A stretch of 52,504 nucleotides of DNA from Syntrophaceae bacterium (GTDB lineage Bacteria > Desulfobacterota > BSN033 > UBA1163), in contig JACAEV010000052.1 in assembly GCA_013388645.1 (NCBI GenBank), positions 1 to 52,504 of the forward strand, written 5' to 3'. The stretch's first letter is position 1, and the number at the start of each line of letters is the position of its first letter. The notes under the pieces are model-generated. The model worked only from the letters and a program-made list of their open reading frames with translations. It ran no database searches and was not told the origin of the DNA. Positions 15,269-23,055 of the stretch are shown here, in pieces. The translations under genes were made by a program, and so were the position numbers.

Positions 15269-16897
15269 ATGTCATTATCGCGAATTAATGCCTCCGCGGC
15301 AACCTTAACAAAAAATAGGACAGAAGGTTCGATTGTCCGTGCCTCAGGGATGTGTGTGACTTGTGTAGATGGTTGTATCGGGATGTGCGAAATCGGCAAA
15401 TCTGCCTATCGCGGCCATGAGGTCATCTACCCACAACCGTTTGGAGTCATCACCACTGCGGCTGAAAAGATCTATCCCGTTGATTATTCCCATTTCAACA
15501 TCATGGGGACAGCAGTGGGAGCTCAGGGGATCGAACCGGATAGTGATAAAGCGATTTTTCCTGCCGTTGATCTCGAAGTCACCATTGGCCATGATGATGG
15601 AATCAAATTTCACTATCCTTGGATAATTCCCGGAATTGGATCGACAGACATCGCCAAAAATAACTGGGAGGGATTAGCTATCGGATCTGCCATAGCCGGC
15701 ACAGGTTTGACCATCGGTGAAAATGTGGTCGGGATGGACCCTGACGCAGTGATCAAGAACGGTCGTGTTATTGATACCAAAGACCTCAAATTCCGTGTCC
15801 AACTCTACCAGGACTACCAACGGGATGGTTATGGGGCTATTATCGTCCAAGCCAATATCGAGGATACCCGCCTCGGTGTCCATGAATACGCCATTGAACA
15901 GCTTGGAGTCGAATGTATTGAATTGAAATGGGGACAAGGGGCAAAAGATATTGGGGGAGAGGTAAAAATAAGAAGTCTAAAAAAAGCTCAGATGCTTTAT
16001 GAGAGGGGTTACATTGTCCTTCCGGATCCAACGGATCCCAATGTGGTGAAAGCCTTCGAAAGAGGGGCCTTCAAGGAATTTGAACGACATTCACGGGTAG
16101 GGATGATTTCTGAGGAATCGTTTGCGAAAAGGGTGGAAGAATTGCGCAAGGCGGGGGCGAAGTATATCTTTTTAAAGACAGGTGCCTATCGGCCAGCGGA
16201 TCTTGCCAGGGCAATCTCTTTTGCCTCAAAATATCGCTTGGATCTCCTCACCGTAGATGCGGCTGGAGGGGGAACGGGGATGAGCCCGTGGCATATGATG
16301 AATGAATGGGGCATTCCACCAGTTGAACTCCATTCCCTTCTTTTTCAGTATGCGACCTCACTTGCTCAAAACGGAAAGTATGTTCCTCCATTAGCCGTTG
16401 GCGGAGGATTTACATTTGAAGATGGAATTTTTAAAGCACTCGCCATGGGCGCACCCTTTGTGAAACTCGTTGGGATGGCCCGGGGACCTATTGCCGCCGC
16501 CATGGTAGGTAAAACCATTGGCCGAACCATCGATAACCACCAGATTCCCGTTTACATCGAACGATTCGGCCATACCAAAGATGAGATTTTTGTGACGGCG
16601 AGTGTCTTACGAAAAGAATTAGGGGATACAGAGTTTGAAAAAATACCGACCGGTGCACTCGGCCTATACACTTATTATGAGCGATTAGCTCAAGGACTCC
16701 GTCAGCTCATGGCCGGAAGCCGAAAATTTTCTTTGAAATATCTCTCCAGGAATGATCTTGCAGCCCTGACCCATGAAGCGGCTGAGATCAGCGGAATCCA
16801 GTACGTGATGGACCTCGATAAAATAGAGGCTGAGCAACTTCTGCATTCACCCAGTGTCCAGTGTACAAACTCAAAACACCAGATTGGAAAGAAATGA
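15269..16897 (+). CDS. FMN-binding glutamate-synthase-like protein, with N-terminal four-cysteine motif
   Basis: The protein is 542 residues from the ATG at 15269 (AAAGGAG upstream). A GTG at 15242 overlaps the preceding stop and is an alternative. Residues about 60-500 match the FMN-binding barrel domain of glutamate synthase large subunits, with LTVDAAGGGTGMSPWHMM and the phosphate-binding AVGGGFTFEDGIFKALAMG. The N-terminal glutaminase and the C-terminal GXGXG domain are missing, and I see no cysteine triad of the usual [3Fe-4S] cluster near the barrel end. Instead residues 29-40 (CVTCVDGCIGMC, spacing C-x2-C-x3-C-x3-C) could hold a cluster. It closes the NuoE/NuoF/ferredoxin operon, so NAD(P)H electrons probably reach its FMN. 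The substrate is unknown and need not be glutamate. Confidence 0.85.
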   Translation: MSLSRINASAATLTKNRTEGSIVRASGMCVTCVDGCIGMCEIGKSAYRGHEVIYPQPFGVITTAAEKIYPVDYSHFNIMGTAVGAQGIEPDSDKAIFPAVDLEVTIGHDDGIKFHYPWIIPGIGSTDIAKNNWEGLAIGSAIAGTGLTIGENVVGMDPDAVIKNGRVIDTKDLKFRVQLYQDYQRDGYGAIIVQANIEDTRLGVHEYAIEQLGVECIELKWGQGAKDIGGEVKIRSLKKAQMLYERGYIVLPDPTDPNVVKAFERGAFKEFERHSRVGMISEESFAKRVEELRKAGAKYIFLKTGAYRPADLARAISFASKYRLDLLTVDAAGGGTGMSPWHMMNEWGIPPVELHSLLFQYATSLAQNGKYVPPLAVGGGFTFEDGIFKALAMGAPFVKLVGMARGPIAAAMVGKTIGRTIDNHQIPVYIERFGHTKDEIFVTASVLRKELGDTEFEKIPTGALGLYTYYERLAQGLRQLMAGSRKFSLKYLSRNDLAALTHEAAEISGIQYVMDLDKIEAEQLLHSPSVQCTNSKHQIGKK

Positions 16898-17123
16898 ATA
16901 AGGGGGTTCGTTTTCTTAGGCAGTTGTTTGTTTTTTTCTATTAAAACAAGACAAGAAAGAAGAATAAAATGGAGTGCCCGTTATACAAGACGGTTTCCTT
17001 GCAGTTTAGAGAAATGAAGAAAATGTGAGCAGAAATTCTTGACGACGACGGTCATCAACTTTCCAAGGAGATCCACCTTTTTAGACCGATCATCTTATCA
17101 AAAAAACAATGTTTAAAAATTTT

Positions 17124-18164
17124 TTAAAGATTTGGGGCTTCAACGATTTCGACTTTAAACTCCTTGGCTTGGCTGGGCGGGTCTTTAAAGATCACCATGA
17201 AAGGAGTGGCTTTCCCCGAAGGGATGACCATCTCCTGGTTCGTTTCCGGCTTGATCACTACCTCCCCCATAAAAAATTCTGGGGGTTGTCTCCTTAATTC
17301 TTCACGACCGAGGATGCGACCGCAGATCGCTTCCCTCTCATCCACTTTGAGTTTTTCTTGACTAAAAAGGACAACCCTGGTTCGAATATATTTTTTTGTA
17401 TATCGGGATTGATTCTTCACCTTCCCCTCAATAATAAAGAGGGACATCTCCCCCATCTTTTCCTCGTATCCACTGAGATCCCCGATGATCAGATCTTCTT
17501 TTTCAACCCCCCAGATTTGATTCCAGAGCTCGGTCACCTTCTTCATAGGGGACTCAAAATAAGGAGAGAGTCTTCCACCAGAACCCAATTCTGTCCATAT
17601 ATAGAAAATACCAAAAATCAGAATGACCAAAATAATAAAAAGAGGAAAGAATCGGGGGAACCCTCTTCTCTCAGCTCGTAACATCCTTTTGGGCCCCAGA
17701 GGCTTTTCCTCCATCCCTTCTTCCTTTACATGCTCTTCAAAAAATAGCTTCTCGCCTCTCTCCGGCACAACCTCTTTCTCTATTTTTTCTGGTGTAACTT
17801 CTTTCTCTAAAGGAGGCTTTTCCTCCATTTTTTCCATGGACGTCTTTTCTGAAAAGAGAAAGGTTTCTTCCTCTTCCCTTTCAGGCATCACTTCTTTTGC
17901 AACCTCTTCTTCTCTTTCTTTTTCTTTTTCCTCCACTTTTGCTTTTGGAGGCATCTCGATTTTGGCTTCCCCTGGTCCGATTAAATCTTCATGATATTTG
18001 GCAAAAGATTCTGCATCCTCGATAATTTCCTCTTTCGTCTCTGGAGGAGGGACGACGTAAAATACATGCTTGCATCGAGAACAACGAACTTTAACACCCT
18101 TGGCCGAGATTCGAGAATCATCCAAATTAAACTTTGTTAAACAGGAGGCACAGGTGATAATCAT
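17124..18164 (-). CDS. MJ0042-type zinc-ribbon membrane protein with DUF3426-like C-terminus
   Basis: Residues 1-40 form the MJ0042 zinc ribbon (ITCASCLTKF, then VRCSRCKHVFYVV). A long Glu/Lys-rich, proline-containing linker runs from about 45 to 165. One transmembrane helix follows (FFPLFIILVILIFGIFYIW), then an outside domain of about 150 residues (FIIEGKVKNQSRYTKKYI and a PSGKATPFMVIF strand) like DUF3426. This layout is common in Desulfobacterota and related phyla, with unknown function, perhaps envelope quality control. It converges with the GltS-like gene. Low complexity in the linker makes alignments unreliable there. AAAGGGGG precedes the ATG. Confidence 0.8.
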   Translation of the reverse strand: MIITCASCLTKFNLDDSRISAKGVKVRCSRCKHVFYVVPPPETKEEIIEDAESFAKYHEDLIGPGEAKIEMPPKAKVEEKEKEREEEVAKEVMPEREEEETFLFSEKTSMEKMEEKPPLEKEVTPEKIEKEVVPERGEKLFFEEHVKEEGMEEKPLGPKRMLRAERRGFPRFFPLFIILVILIFGIFYIWTELGSGGRLSPYFESPMKKVTELWNQIWGVEKEDLIIGDLSGYEEKMGEMSLFIIEGKVKNQSRYTKKYIRTRVVLFSQEKLKVDEREAICGRILGREELRRQPPEFFMGEVVIKPETNQEMVIPSGKATPFMVIFKDPPSQAKEFKVEIVEAPNL

Positions 18165-18221
18165 AGGAAACCCCCTTTTAGGATAGTGATACAGGAGATT
18201 AAAGGGGAGGGTAAAGACGCC

Positions 18222-18310
18222 AGTTTCGTTGATGGGTTAGGTTGTTTATTCTCAAAATCATAACCTTGACCCTTTGACGCTATACGAAACGGGTTTCCTT
18301 ACCTTAGCCC
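18222..18310. repeat. Copy of the dispersed palindromic intergenic repeat
   Basis: The plus strand reads GTTTCGTTGATGGGTTAG, then ends ACCCTTTGACGCTATACGAA followed by ACGGGTTTCCTTACC. The reverse complement matches the copy at 19829-19912 (GGAAGCCCATCTCGTTTAGC, then GTCAAAGGGT), so the two copies flank etfA in opposite orientation. Confidence 0.7.
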
Positions 18311-18426
18311 ATTCACTTCAGACAATTTTCTTCGTTTGCGGATGGCCCAGTGCATATGCAATTTCTTGACATTATGATGAAAGGAATAAGAAAAATCAAG
18401 GATAAAATACGGAGAGACTCAGAATA

Positions 18427-18509
18427 CCAGGATACCAGGGTATCAAAAAGTCCGGATACCATAAAAAATTTTAAAAATTTCAATGGATATCGCTGATATC
18501 CGGATATCC
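18427..18509. repeat. Cluster of short palindromes built on GGATACC / GATATCC
   Basis: GATACC-AG-GGTATC and GGATATC-GCT-GATATCC are perfect small palindromes separated by an AT-rich spacer, with a further GGATACC between them. The cluster ends 19 bases before the etfA stop codon. It could form a hairpin at the 3' end of the etf transcript, but there is no clear T-tract, so I list it as a repeat. Confidence 0.5.
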
Positions 18510-18527
18510 TAATCCCTTGCAATGAGA

Positions 18528-19733
18528 CTATCGCCCTAACCTTTTCTTAAATTCCTGAGTGAGCATGGGGACCACGGTGAAAAGGTCGCCCACAATGCCA
18601 TAGGTGGCTATTTTAAAAATGGGAGCCTCAGCATCTTTGTTGATGGCAACAATGATATCCGACGTCTTCATTCCGGCTTGATGTTGAATGGATCCTGAGA
18701 TACCACACGCAATATAGATTTTAGGCCGAACGGTTCGACCGGTTTGTCCAACTTGATGTTCATAAGGGATCCAGCCTGAATCAACGGCTGCACGTGAAGA
18801 ACCCACTGCTGCGCCTAAGACTTCAGCCAATTCCCGAATCGGCTTGAACCCTTCTGGTCCTCCCACACCTCTTCCCCCTGAGACGATGATCTCTGCGTCA
18901 GCCAGATTGATTGTTTCTGCTCCCCGAATGAATTCCACAATCTTTGTCCTGACCTGATCTTCTGTCATCTGGAGAGTCTCCCGAATGATCTCTCCCTTTC
19001 TTGAATCATCCCTTGGAGGCATGGCAAACACCTTGGGTCGGACCGTGGACATCTGGGGTCGGTAGTTGGGGTAATCCTGAATGGTCGCCATGATGTTTCC
19101 ACCAAAAGCTGGTCGAGTCTGTTTAAGATATTTCGTTTCCGGATCGATTTCCAGACCGGTGCAATCTGCTGTTAATCCTGCCTCGATGGTGGTGGCGACC
19201 GTCCCTGCAAAATCCCGACCCTGGGTGGTGGCGCCGAAGAGAACAATTTCGGGTTTATATTTTCGAATGAGATCCACCGCTGCCTTCGCATAAGGGTCCG
19301 TCCGATATTCTTTCAGCAAAGGACCCTCCATCACATAGACCTTCTCTGCTCCATAAGCGATGGCCTCCTTGGCAAATTTATCTACGGTTTCCTGATCCCC
19401 AAAAAGCATCCCGCATAATTTGCACCCGATGGCATCAGCTAATTTCCTCCCCTCGCCGAGAAGCTCAAAGGAGACACTCCCGACCTTACCGAATTCGTGT
19501 TCAATAAAAACCCAAACATCTTTATAAGTGGTAATGTCGATCGTGACCGCTTTCTCTTCTTTTTCCAAAGTGATGGCACTGACCGGGCAGATATCCACGC
19601 AGGCACCGCAGAAGGTACACTTCTCATCCACCACCGCAATCCCTTCCTTCATGCTCAATGCACCAAACGGACAAGCTGGAATACAGGACTCACATCCAGT
19701 GCAGGTATCCTTGTCAATCAATAATTTAGCCAT
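18528..19733 (-). CDS. etfA: Electron transfer flavoprotein alpha subunit with N-terminal 2[4Fe-4S] ferredoxin
   Basis: Residues 1-55 are a ferredoxin domain: Cys11, 14, 17 and 21 (CTGCESCIPAC) and Cys39, 42, 45 and 49 (CTFCGACVDIC). Residues about 70-400 are EtfA, ending with the FAD-binding segment SGGRGVGGPEGF, GSSRAAVDSGWIP, GQTGRTVRP and CGISGSIQHQAGM. The ferredoxin fusion is known from EtfA proteins of anaerobes such as the caffeyl-CoA reductase-linked Etf, and suggests exchange with ferredoxin or an iron-sulfur partner. It is last in the operon thiolase - enoyl-CoA hydratase - etfB - etfA. No acyl-CoA dehydrogenase lies next to it. Whether this Etf bifurcates electrons cannot be decided by eye. 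Confidence 0.95.
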   Translation of the reverse strand: MAKLLIDKDTCTGCESCIPACPFGALSMKEGIAVVDEKCTFCGACVDICPVSAITLEKEEKAVTIDITTYKDVWVFIEHEFGKVGSVSFELLGEGRKLADAIGCKLCGMLFGDQETVDKFAKEAIAYGAEKVYVMEGPLLKEYRTDPYAKAAVDLIRKYKPEIVLFGATTQGRDFAGTVATTIEAGLTADCTGLEIDPETKYLKQTRPAFGGNIMATIQDYPNYRPQMSTVRPKVFAMPPRDDSRKGEIIRETLQMTEDQVRTKIVEFIRGAETINLADAEIIVSGGRGVGGPEGFKPIRELAEVLGAAVGSSRAAVDSGWIPYEHQVGQTGRTVRPKIYIACGISGSIQHQAGMKTSDIIVAINKDAEAPIFKIATYGIVGDLFTVVPMLTQEFKKRLGR

Positions 19734-19828
19734 TCGATCCTCCTCCTATCTAAAAATATCGTGATCCGTGTCCCTGCCCTACAGAGAAAGTAGGTACGAA
19801 CGACAAATACAGTCTGAGGGTCAGGGTG

Positions 19829-19912
19829 AAGGTTAGGAAGCCCATCTCGTTTAGCGTCAAAGGGTGAGGGTAAAGATTTGAAGACGATGGACGTAACCCC
19901 TTACCGAAACTG
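19829..19912. repeat. Copy of the dispersed palindromic intergenic repeat
   Basis: It contains GGTTAGGAAGCCCATCTCG, TTAGCGTCAAAGGGT, AAAGATTTGAAGACGAT and GTAACCCCTTACCGAAACTG. It lies in the gap between etfB and etfA, inside an operon, and may separate or stabilise their mRNAs. Confidence 0.7.
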
Positions 19913-19945
19913 ACCTCTTTGCCTTTGCCGTGAGACCTTTACCCT

Positions 19946-20746
19946 TCATTTAATAAACTTCGTATCCATCAATTTGTTCACTAAAAGAGGAACGACTTCG
20001 GGTAATTCCCCTTTCAAGATCTCGCCGCTCCCTCCTCTGGCTTCGGGAGAAAATACTCTCATGACCCAAGTAGGAGACCCTTTTAATCCGATTCGATTCT
20101 CGTCTGCGCCGATGTCCTTAGCGGTCAGAGTAGGAATCTGTGCCTTGGCGGCCTTCTTAATCCCTAAAAGCGAGGGGAGTCTTGGTTCATTGATATCTTT
20201 CACAACTGTCAATAGAGCTGGAAGCGAAGACTCAACTACCTCTCTTCCGTACTCCAACAATCGCTCCACAACAATCTTCTTCTTCTCAAGGTTAATTTCC
20301 TTGATCTTCGAAACATAAGTCAATTGTGGGATTCCCAAGCGGGTGGCAATCCCTGGTCCGACTTGAGCCGTATCTCCATCGATGGCCTGTTTTCCACAAA
20401 TGACCAAATCCACATCCCCAACCACCGCTTTAATCGTCTTCGCCACTGTATAAGCAGTGGCCAGGGTATCTGCTCCAGCAAACGCTCTGTCTGAAACGAG
20501 ATAAACCTTATCTGCCCCCACAGCCAGTGCGTTTTTCAACACTTCGATGGCCTGTGGAGGGCCCATGCTGATGACATGAACTTCTCCGCCATGCTTCTCT
20601 CTGATGAGAAGGGCCTCTTCCACAGCATACTCGTCGAAAGGATTGGTAATGCTGGCCACTCCCTCCCGAACCAGTGTGTTCGTCTTCGGATCAATCTTTA
20701 CATCTGTGGTGTCTGGAACCTGCTTGATACAGACTGCGATCTTCAC
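19946..20746 (-). CDS. etfB: Electron transfer flavoprotein beta subunit
   Basis: The 266-residue EtfB is read from a GTG at 20746 with GGAGGAG five bases before it, giving the standard start VKIAVCIKQVPDTTDVKID. Earlier in-frame ATGs would overlap the hydratase gene. Features include the NPFDEYAVEEAL segment, GADKVYLVSDRAFAGADTLA and the AMP/FAD-binding DLVICGKQAIDGDTAQVG region. It pairs with the ferredoxin-EtfA downstream. The gap of 212 bases before etfA holds a repeat. It carries electrons from an acyl-CoA dehydrogenase or a similar partner that is not in this window. Confidence 0.95.
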   Translation of the reverse strand: MKIAVCIKQVPDTTDVKIDPKTNTLVREGVASITNPFDEYAVEEALLIREKHGGEVHVISMGPPQAIEVLKNALAVGADKVYLVSDRAFAGADTLATAYTVAKTIKAVVGDVDLVICGKQAIDGDTAQVGPGIATRLGIPQLTYVSKIKEINLEKKKIVVERLLEYGREVVESSLPALLTVVKDINEPRLPSLLGIKKAAKAQIPTLTAKDIGADENRIGLKGSPTWVMRVFSPEARGGSGEILKGELPEVVPLLVNKLMDTKFIK

Positions 20747-20756
20747 CTTCTCCTCC

Positions 20757-21539
20757 TCATTTTCCCTTAAAATTGGGTTTTCTCTTTTCAATAAATGCCG
20801 TCATCCCTTCCTTCTGGTCCTCCGTCGTAAAACCGAGGCTGAAGGCATAGGATTCTAAGGTACATGCCTCTGCCAATTCCATATTGAAACCAGTATCCAT
20901 CAGCATCTTGGCTAACCTCACCCCAATGGCCCCATTGGCGGCAATTTGAAGGGCTACTTTTTTGGTCTCCTCCATCAGCAAGGCCAGCGGAAAAACTCGA
21001 TTGACAATCCCCATTTGATAGGCTTCCTGAGCGGTGATCATCTTCCCTGTTAAAATGAGTTCTTTTGCTTTCCCCTTTCCGATCAGTCGAGGAATCCTCT
21101 GTGTTCCTCCGAAACCTGGAAAAATCCCGAGAGTGACTTCCGGAAGGCCAAACCTGGCGTTCTCAGAAGCATAAATGAAATCACAAGCAACGGCAATCTC
21201 CGTTCCTCCTCCTAAGGCGTACCCATTGACCGCGGCAATGACAGGTCGATCAAGATCCTGAATCATTCTTAAAGTGAGATGACCCATTTTTGAAAAATTT
21301 AAAGCCTCGATGGAATTCATCCCCCTCATCTCCGCTATATCTGCCCCGGCGACAAAGGCTTTCTCTCCACTCCCTGTCAAGATGAGAACTTTCATCTCGG
21401 CATGTTCCTTCACCTCTTGGAGGCCCATCTGGATGTCTTTGAGGGTCTCGATGTTTAAGGCATTGAGCGCCTTCGGTCTATGGATGGTGAGTATCCCTAT
21501 CTCCCCCTCAAACGATAACAAAATATTTTTATAGTCCAT
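20757..21539 (-). CDS. Enoyl-CoA hydratase/isomerase family protein (crotonase)
   Basis: The 260-residue crotonase has the oxyanion-hole segments KAFVAGADIAEMRGM (about 68-80) and NGYALGGGTEIAVACDF, plus GLPEVTLGIFPGFGGTQRI. The two catalytic glutamates expected for hydratases are present, in GGGTEIA and LPEVTLG. It would hydrate crotonyl-CoA or a similar enoyl-CoA in beta-oxidation or its reversal. It starts just after the repeat that follows the thiolase gene and ends 10 bases before the etfB start. Chain-length preference is unknown. Confidence 0.92.
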   Translation of the reverse strand: MDYKNILLSFEGEIGILTIHRPKALNALNIETLKDIQMGLQEVKEHAEMKVLILTGSGEKAFVAGADIAEMRGMNSIEALNFSKMGHLTLRMIQDLDRPVIAAVNGYALGGGTEIAVACDFIYASENARFGLPEVTLGIFPGFGGTQRIPRLIGKGKAKELILTGKMITAQEAYQMGIVNRVFPLALLMEETKKVALQIAANGAIGVRLAKMLMDTGFNMELAEACTLESYAFSLGFTTEDQKEGMTAFIEKRKPNFKGK

Positions 21540-21553
21540 CTCCCCTCCAAATC

Positions 21554-21619
21554 AGTTCGGAGTTCGTAGTGTTGAGTTCGGAGATTTAACTCTTAACTCC
21601 GAACTCCCAACTCCGAACT
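21554..21619. repeat. Nested inverted repeat of AGTTCGGAG / CTCCGAACT units
   Basis: AGTTCGGAG, GAGTTCGGAG, CTCCGAACTC and CTCCGAACT follow one another, so the 66 bases form an inner perfect 10-bp stem inside an outer 9-bp stem. It fills the gap between the thiolase stop and the hydratase start. It may be a transcript-stabilising or attenuating hairpin, or a small mobile repeat. Confidence 0.75.
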
Positions 21620-21620
21620 A

Positions 21621-22904
21621 TTAACTTCTTTCAATGATCATCGCCATGCCTTGGCCCCCACCGATACAAAGAGCGGCAAGACCGAGATTGACCTTCCGCC
21701 TTTTCATCTCATGAAGGAGCGTCACGATTAACCTCGCACCCGTGCAACCGATGGGATGACCCAATGAGATTCCACTTCCATTGACATTTGTCTTTTCCAG
21801 ATCGAATCCTAATTCCCGAATGCAGGCAATCGCTTGGGAGGCAAATGCCTCATTCAGTTCGATCAGACCAATATCATGAAGCGTGACCCCAGCCTTCTTA
21901 AAGGCTTTCCTGACCGCAGGGATAGGACCTAAGCCCATAAAGGCTGGGTCGACTCCTCCTGCGGCATAGGACCGAATGGTTCCCATCGGTTCTAAATTCA
22001 ATGCCTTCGCCTTTTCCTGAGACATCAAGAGGACAGCGGCAGCCGCATCATTGATCCCTGAGGCGTTTCCTGCAGTCACCGTTCCTCCTTTTTTAAAGGC
22101 AGTGGGAAGTTTGCTCATCTTTTCTAAAGAAGTATCCATGGGTCTTTCATCCGTATCAAAAAGGATGGGATCCCCTTTCTTTTGGGGGATGGCTACAGGA
22201 ACAATTTCCTCTTTGAAAATTCCGTTTTGGATGGCTGCTCTCGCTCTTTGATGACTTAACAATCCTAATTCATCCTGCTCCTTTCTTGAAATCCCATACT
22301 TCTCTGCAATGTTCTCGGCGGTAAGTCCCATATGATATCCATAAAAAATTTCAAAGAGACCATCAAAGACCATCAAATCGACCATTTCCTGGTTGAACAT
22401 CCTTGCACCCCACCGGCCCATTGGAAAAGCATAGGGAACCTGACTCATATTTTCCATCCCCCCTGCCACCACCACCTCTGCTTCCCCTGCCTGGATCGAT
22501 TGCGCCCCCAAGGCAATGGCCTTTAAACCCGAAGCGCACACCTTGTTGATTGTATAGGCATTGATCTCCTTTGGAACTCCGGCGTGAATCATCGCTTGGC
22601 GGGCCGGGTTCTGTCCTTGCCCTGCCTGGATGACATTGCCCATGATCACCTCCTCGACTTCAACCCCTGCCATAGATTCATCCCATTGGTAATAAGATTT
22701 TTCCAAATCCGTCAATCCCGCCTCTTTAAATGCATTAGGAGCAACTTCCAGAAATTCTTTTTTTACGACCGGTCTCAGACCAACTCTTTTAAGAACCTCC
22801 CTGATCGTAATCGCCCCCAATTTAACCGCCGAGACATCTTTTAAAGAAGCTCCGAAAGTACCGATCGGTGTTCTCACTCCACTGACAATGACCACTTCTT
22901 TCAT
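21621..22904 (-). CDS. Acetyl-CoA acetyltransferase (thiolase) with a 34-residue N-terminal insertion
   Basis: The protein is 427 residues, against about 393 for usual thiolases. Catalytic residues are present: Cys123 in [10 protein letters not shown] (usual position about 89), [10 protein letters not shown] with the histidine, and CIGGGQGM with the second cysteine. The extra length is one block at about residues 44-77, between REVLKRVGL and [11 protein letters not shown]. It condenses or cleaves acetoacetyl-CoA or longer beta-ketoacyl-CoA. It is the first gene of the thiolase - hydratase - etfBA operon, with AAAGGAG before the ATG and a sigma70-like promoter at 23004-23032. The insertion is in frame with ordinary composition, so it is probably genuine rather than an assembly error. 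Confidence 0.93.
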   Translation of the reverse strand: MKEVVIVSGVRTPIGTFGASLKDVSAVKLGAITIREVLKRVGLRPVVKKEFLEVAPNAFKEAGLTDLEKSYYQWDESMAGVEVEEVIMGNVIQAGQGQNPARQAMIHAGVPKEINAYTINKVCASGLKAIALGAQSIQAGEAEVVVAGGMENMSQVPYAFPMGRWGARMFNQEMVDLMVFDGLFEIFYGYHMGLTAENIAEKYGISRKEQDELGLLSHQRARAAIQNGIFKEEIVPVAIPQKKGDPILFDTDERPMDTSLEKMSKLPTAFKKGGTVTAGNASGINDAAAAVLLMSQEKAKALNLEPMGTIRSYAAGGVDPAFMGLGPIPAVRKAFKKAGVTLHDIGLIELNEAFASQAIACIRELGFDLEKTNVNGSGISLGHPIGCTGARLIVTLLHEMKRRKVNLGLAALCIGGGQGMAMIIERS

Positions 22905-23003
22905 TTGATTCTCCTTTTGATCTCCTTTATTGGCAGAAATAAGGTGATTTGAAAAAAAGAATAGGCGATCTAACTATTCAAAAGATATTTTTCACAAGTA
23001 TGT

Positions 23004-23032
23004 CTTTTAGCCCAAATCATTATTTTTGTCAA
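23004..23032 (-). promoter_or_regulatory. Sigma70-like promoter for the thiolase - hydratase - etfBA operon
   Basis: On the minus strand TTGACA (23032-23027) is followed after 17 bases by TAAAAG (23009-23004), a perfect -35 and a 4/6 -10. It lies about 100 bases before the thiolase ATG and just past the pdxA stop. Confidence 0.5.
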
Positions 23033-23055
23033 CATCTTTTTCCTGGTTCTAAATA

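Noticed and set aside
18313-18522. 69-codon minus-strand frame after the zinc-ribbon gene
   Set aside because: It covers the short-palindrome cluster and AT-rich spacer. Composition is repeat-like and it has no protein match.
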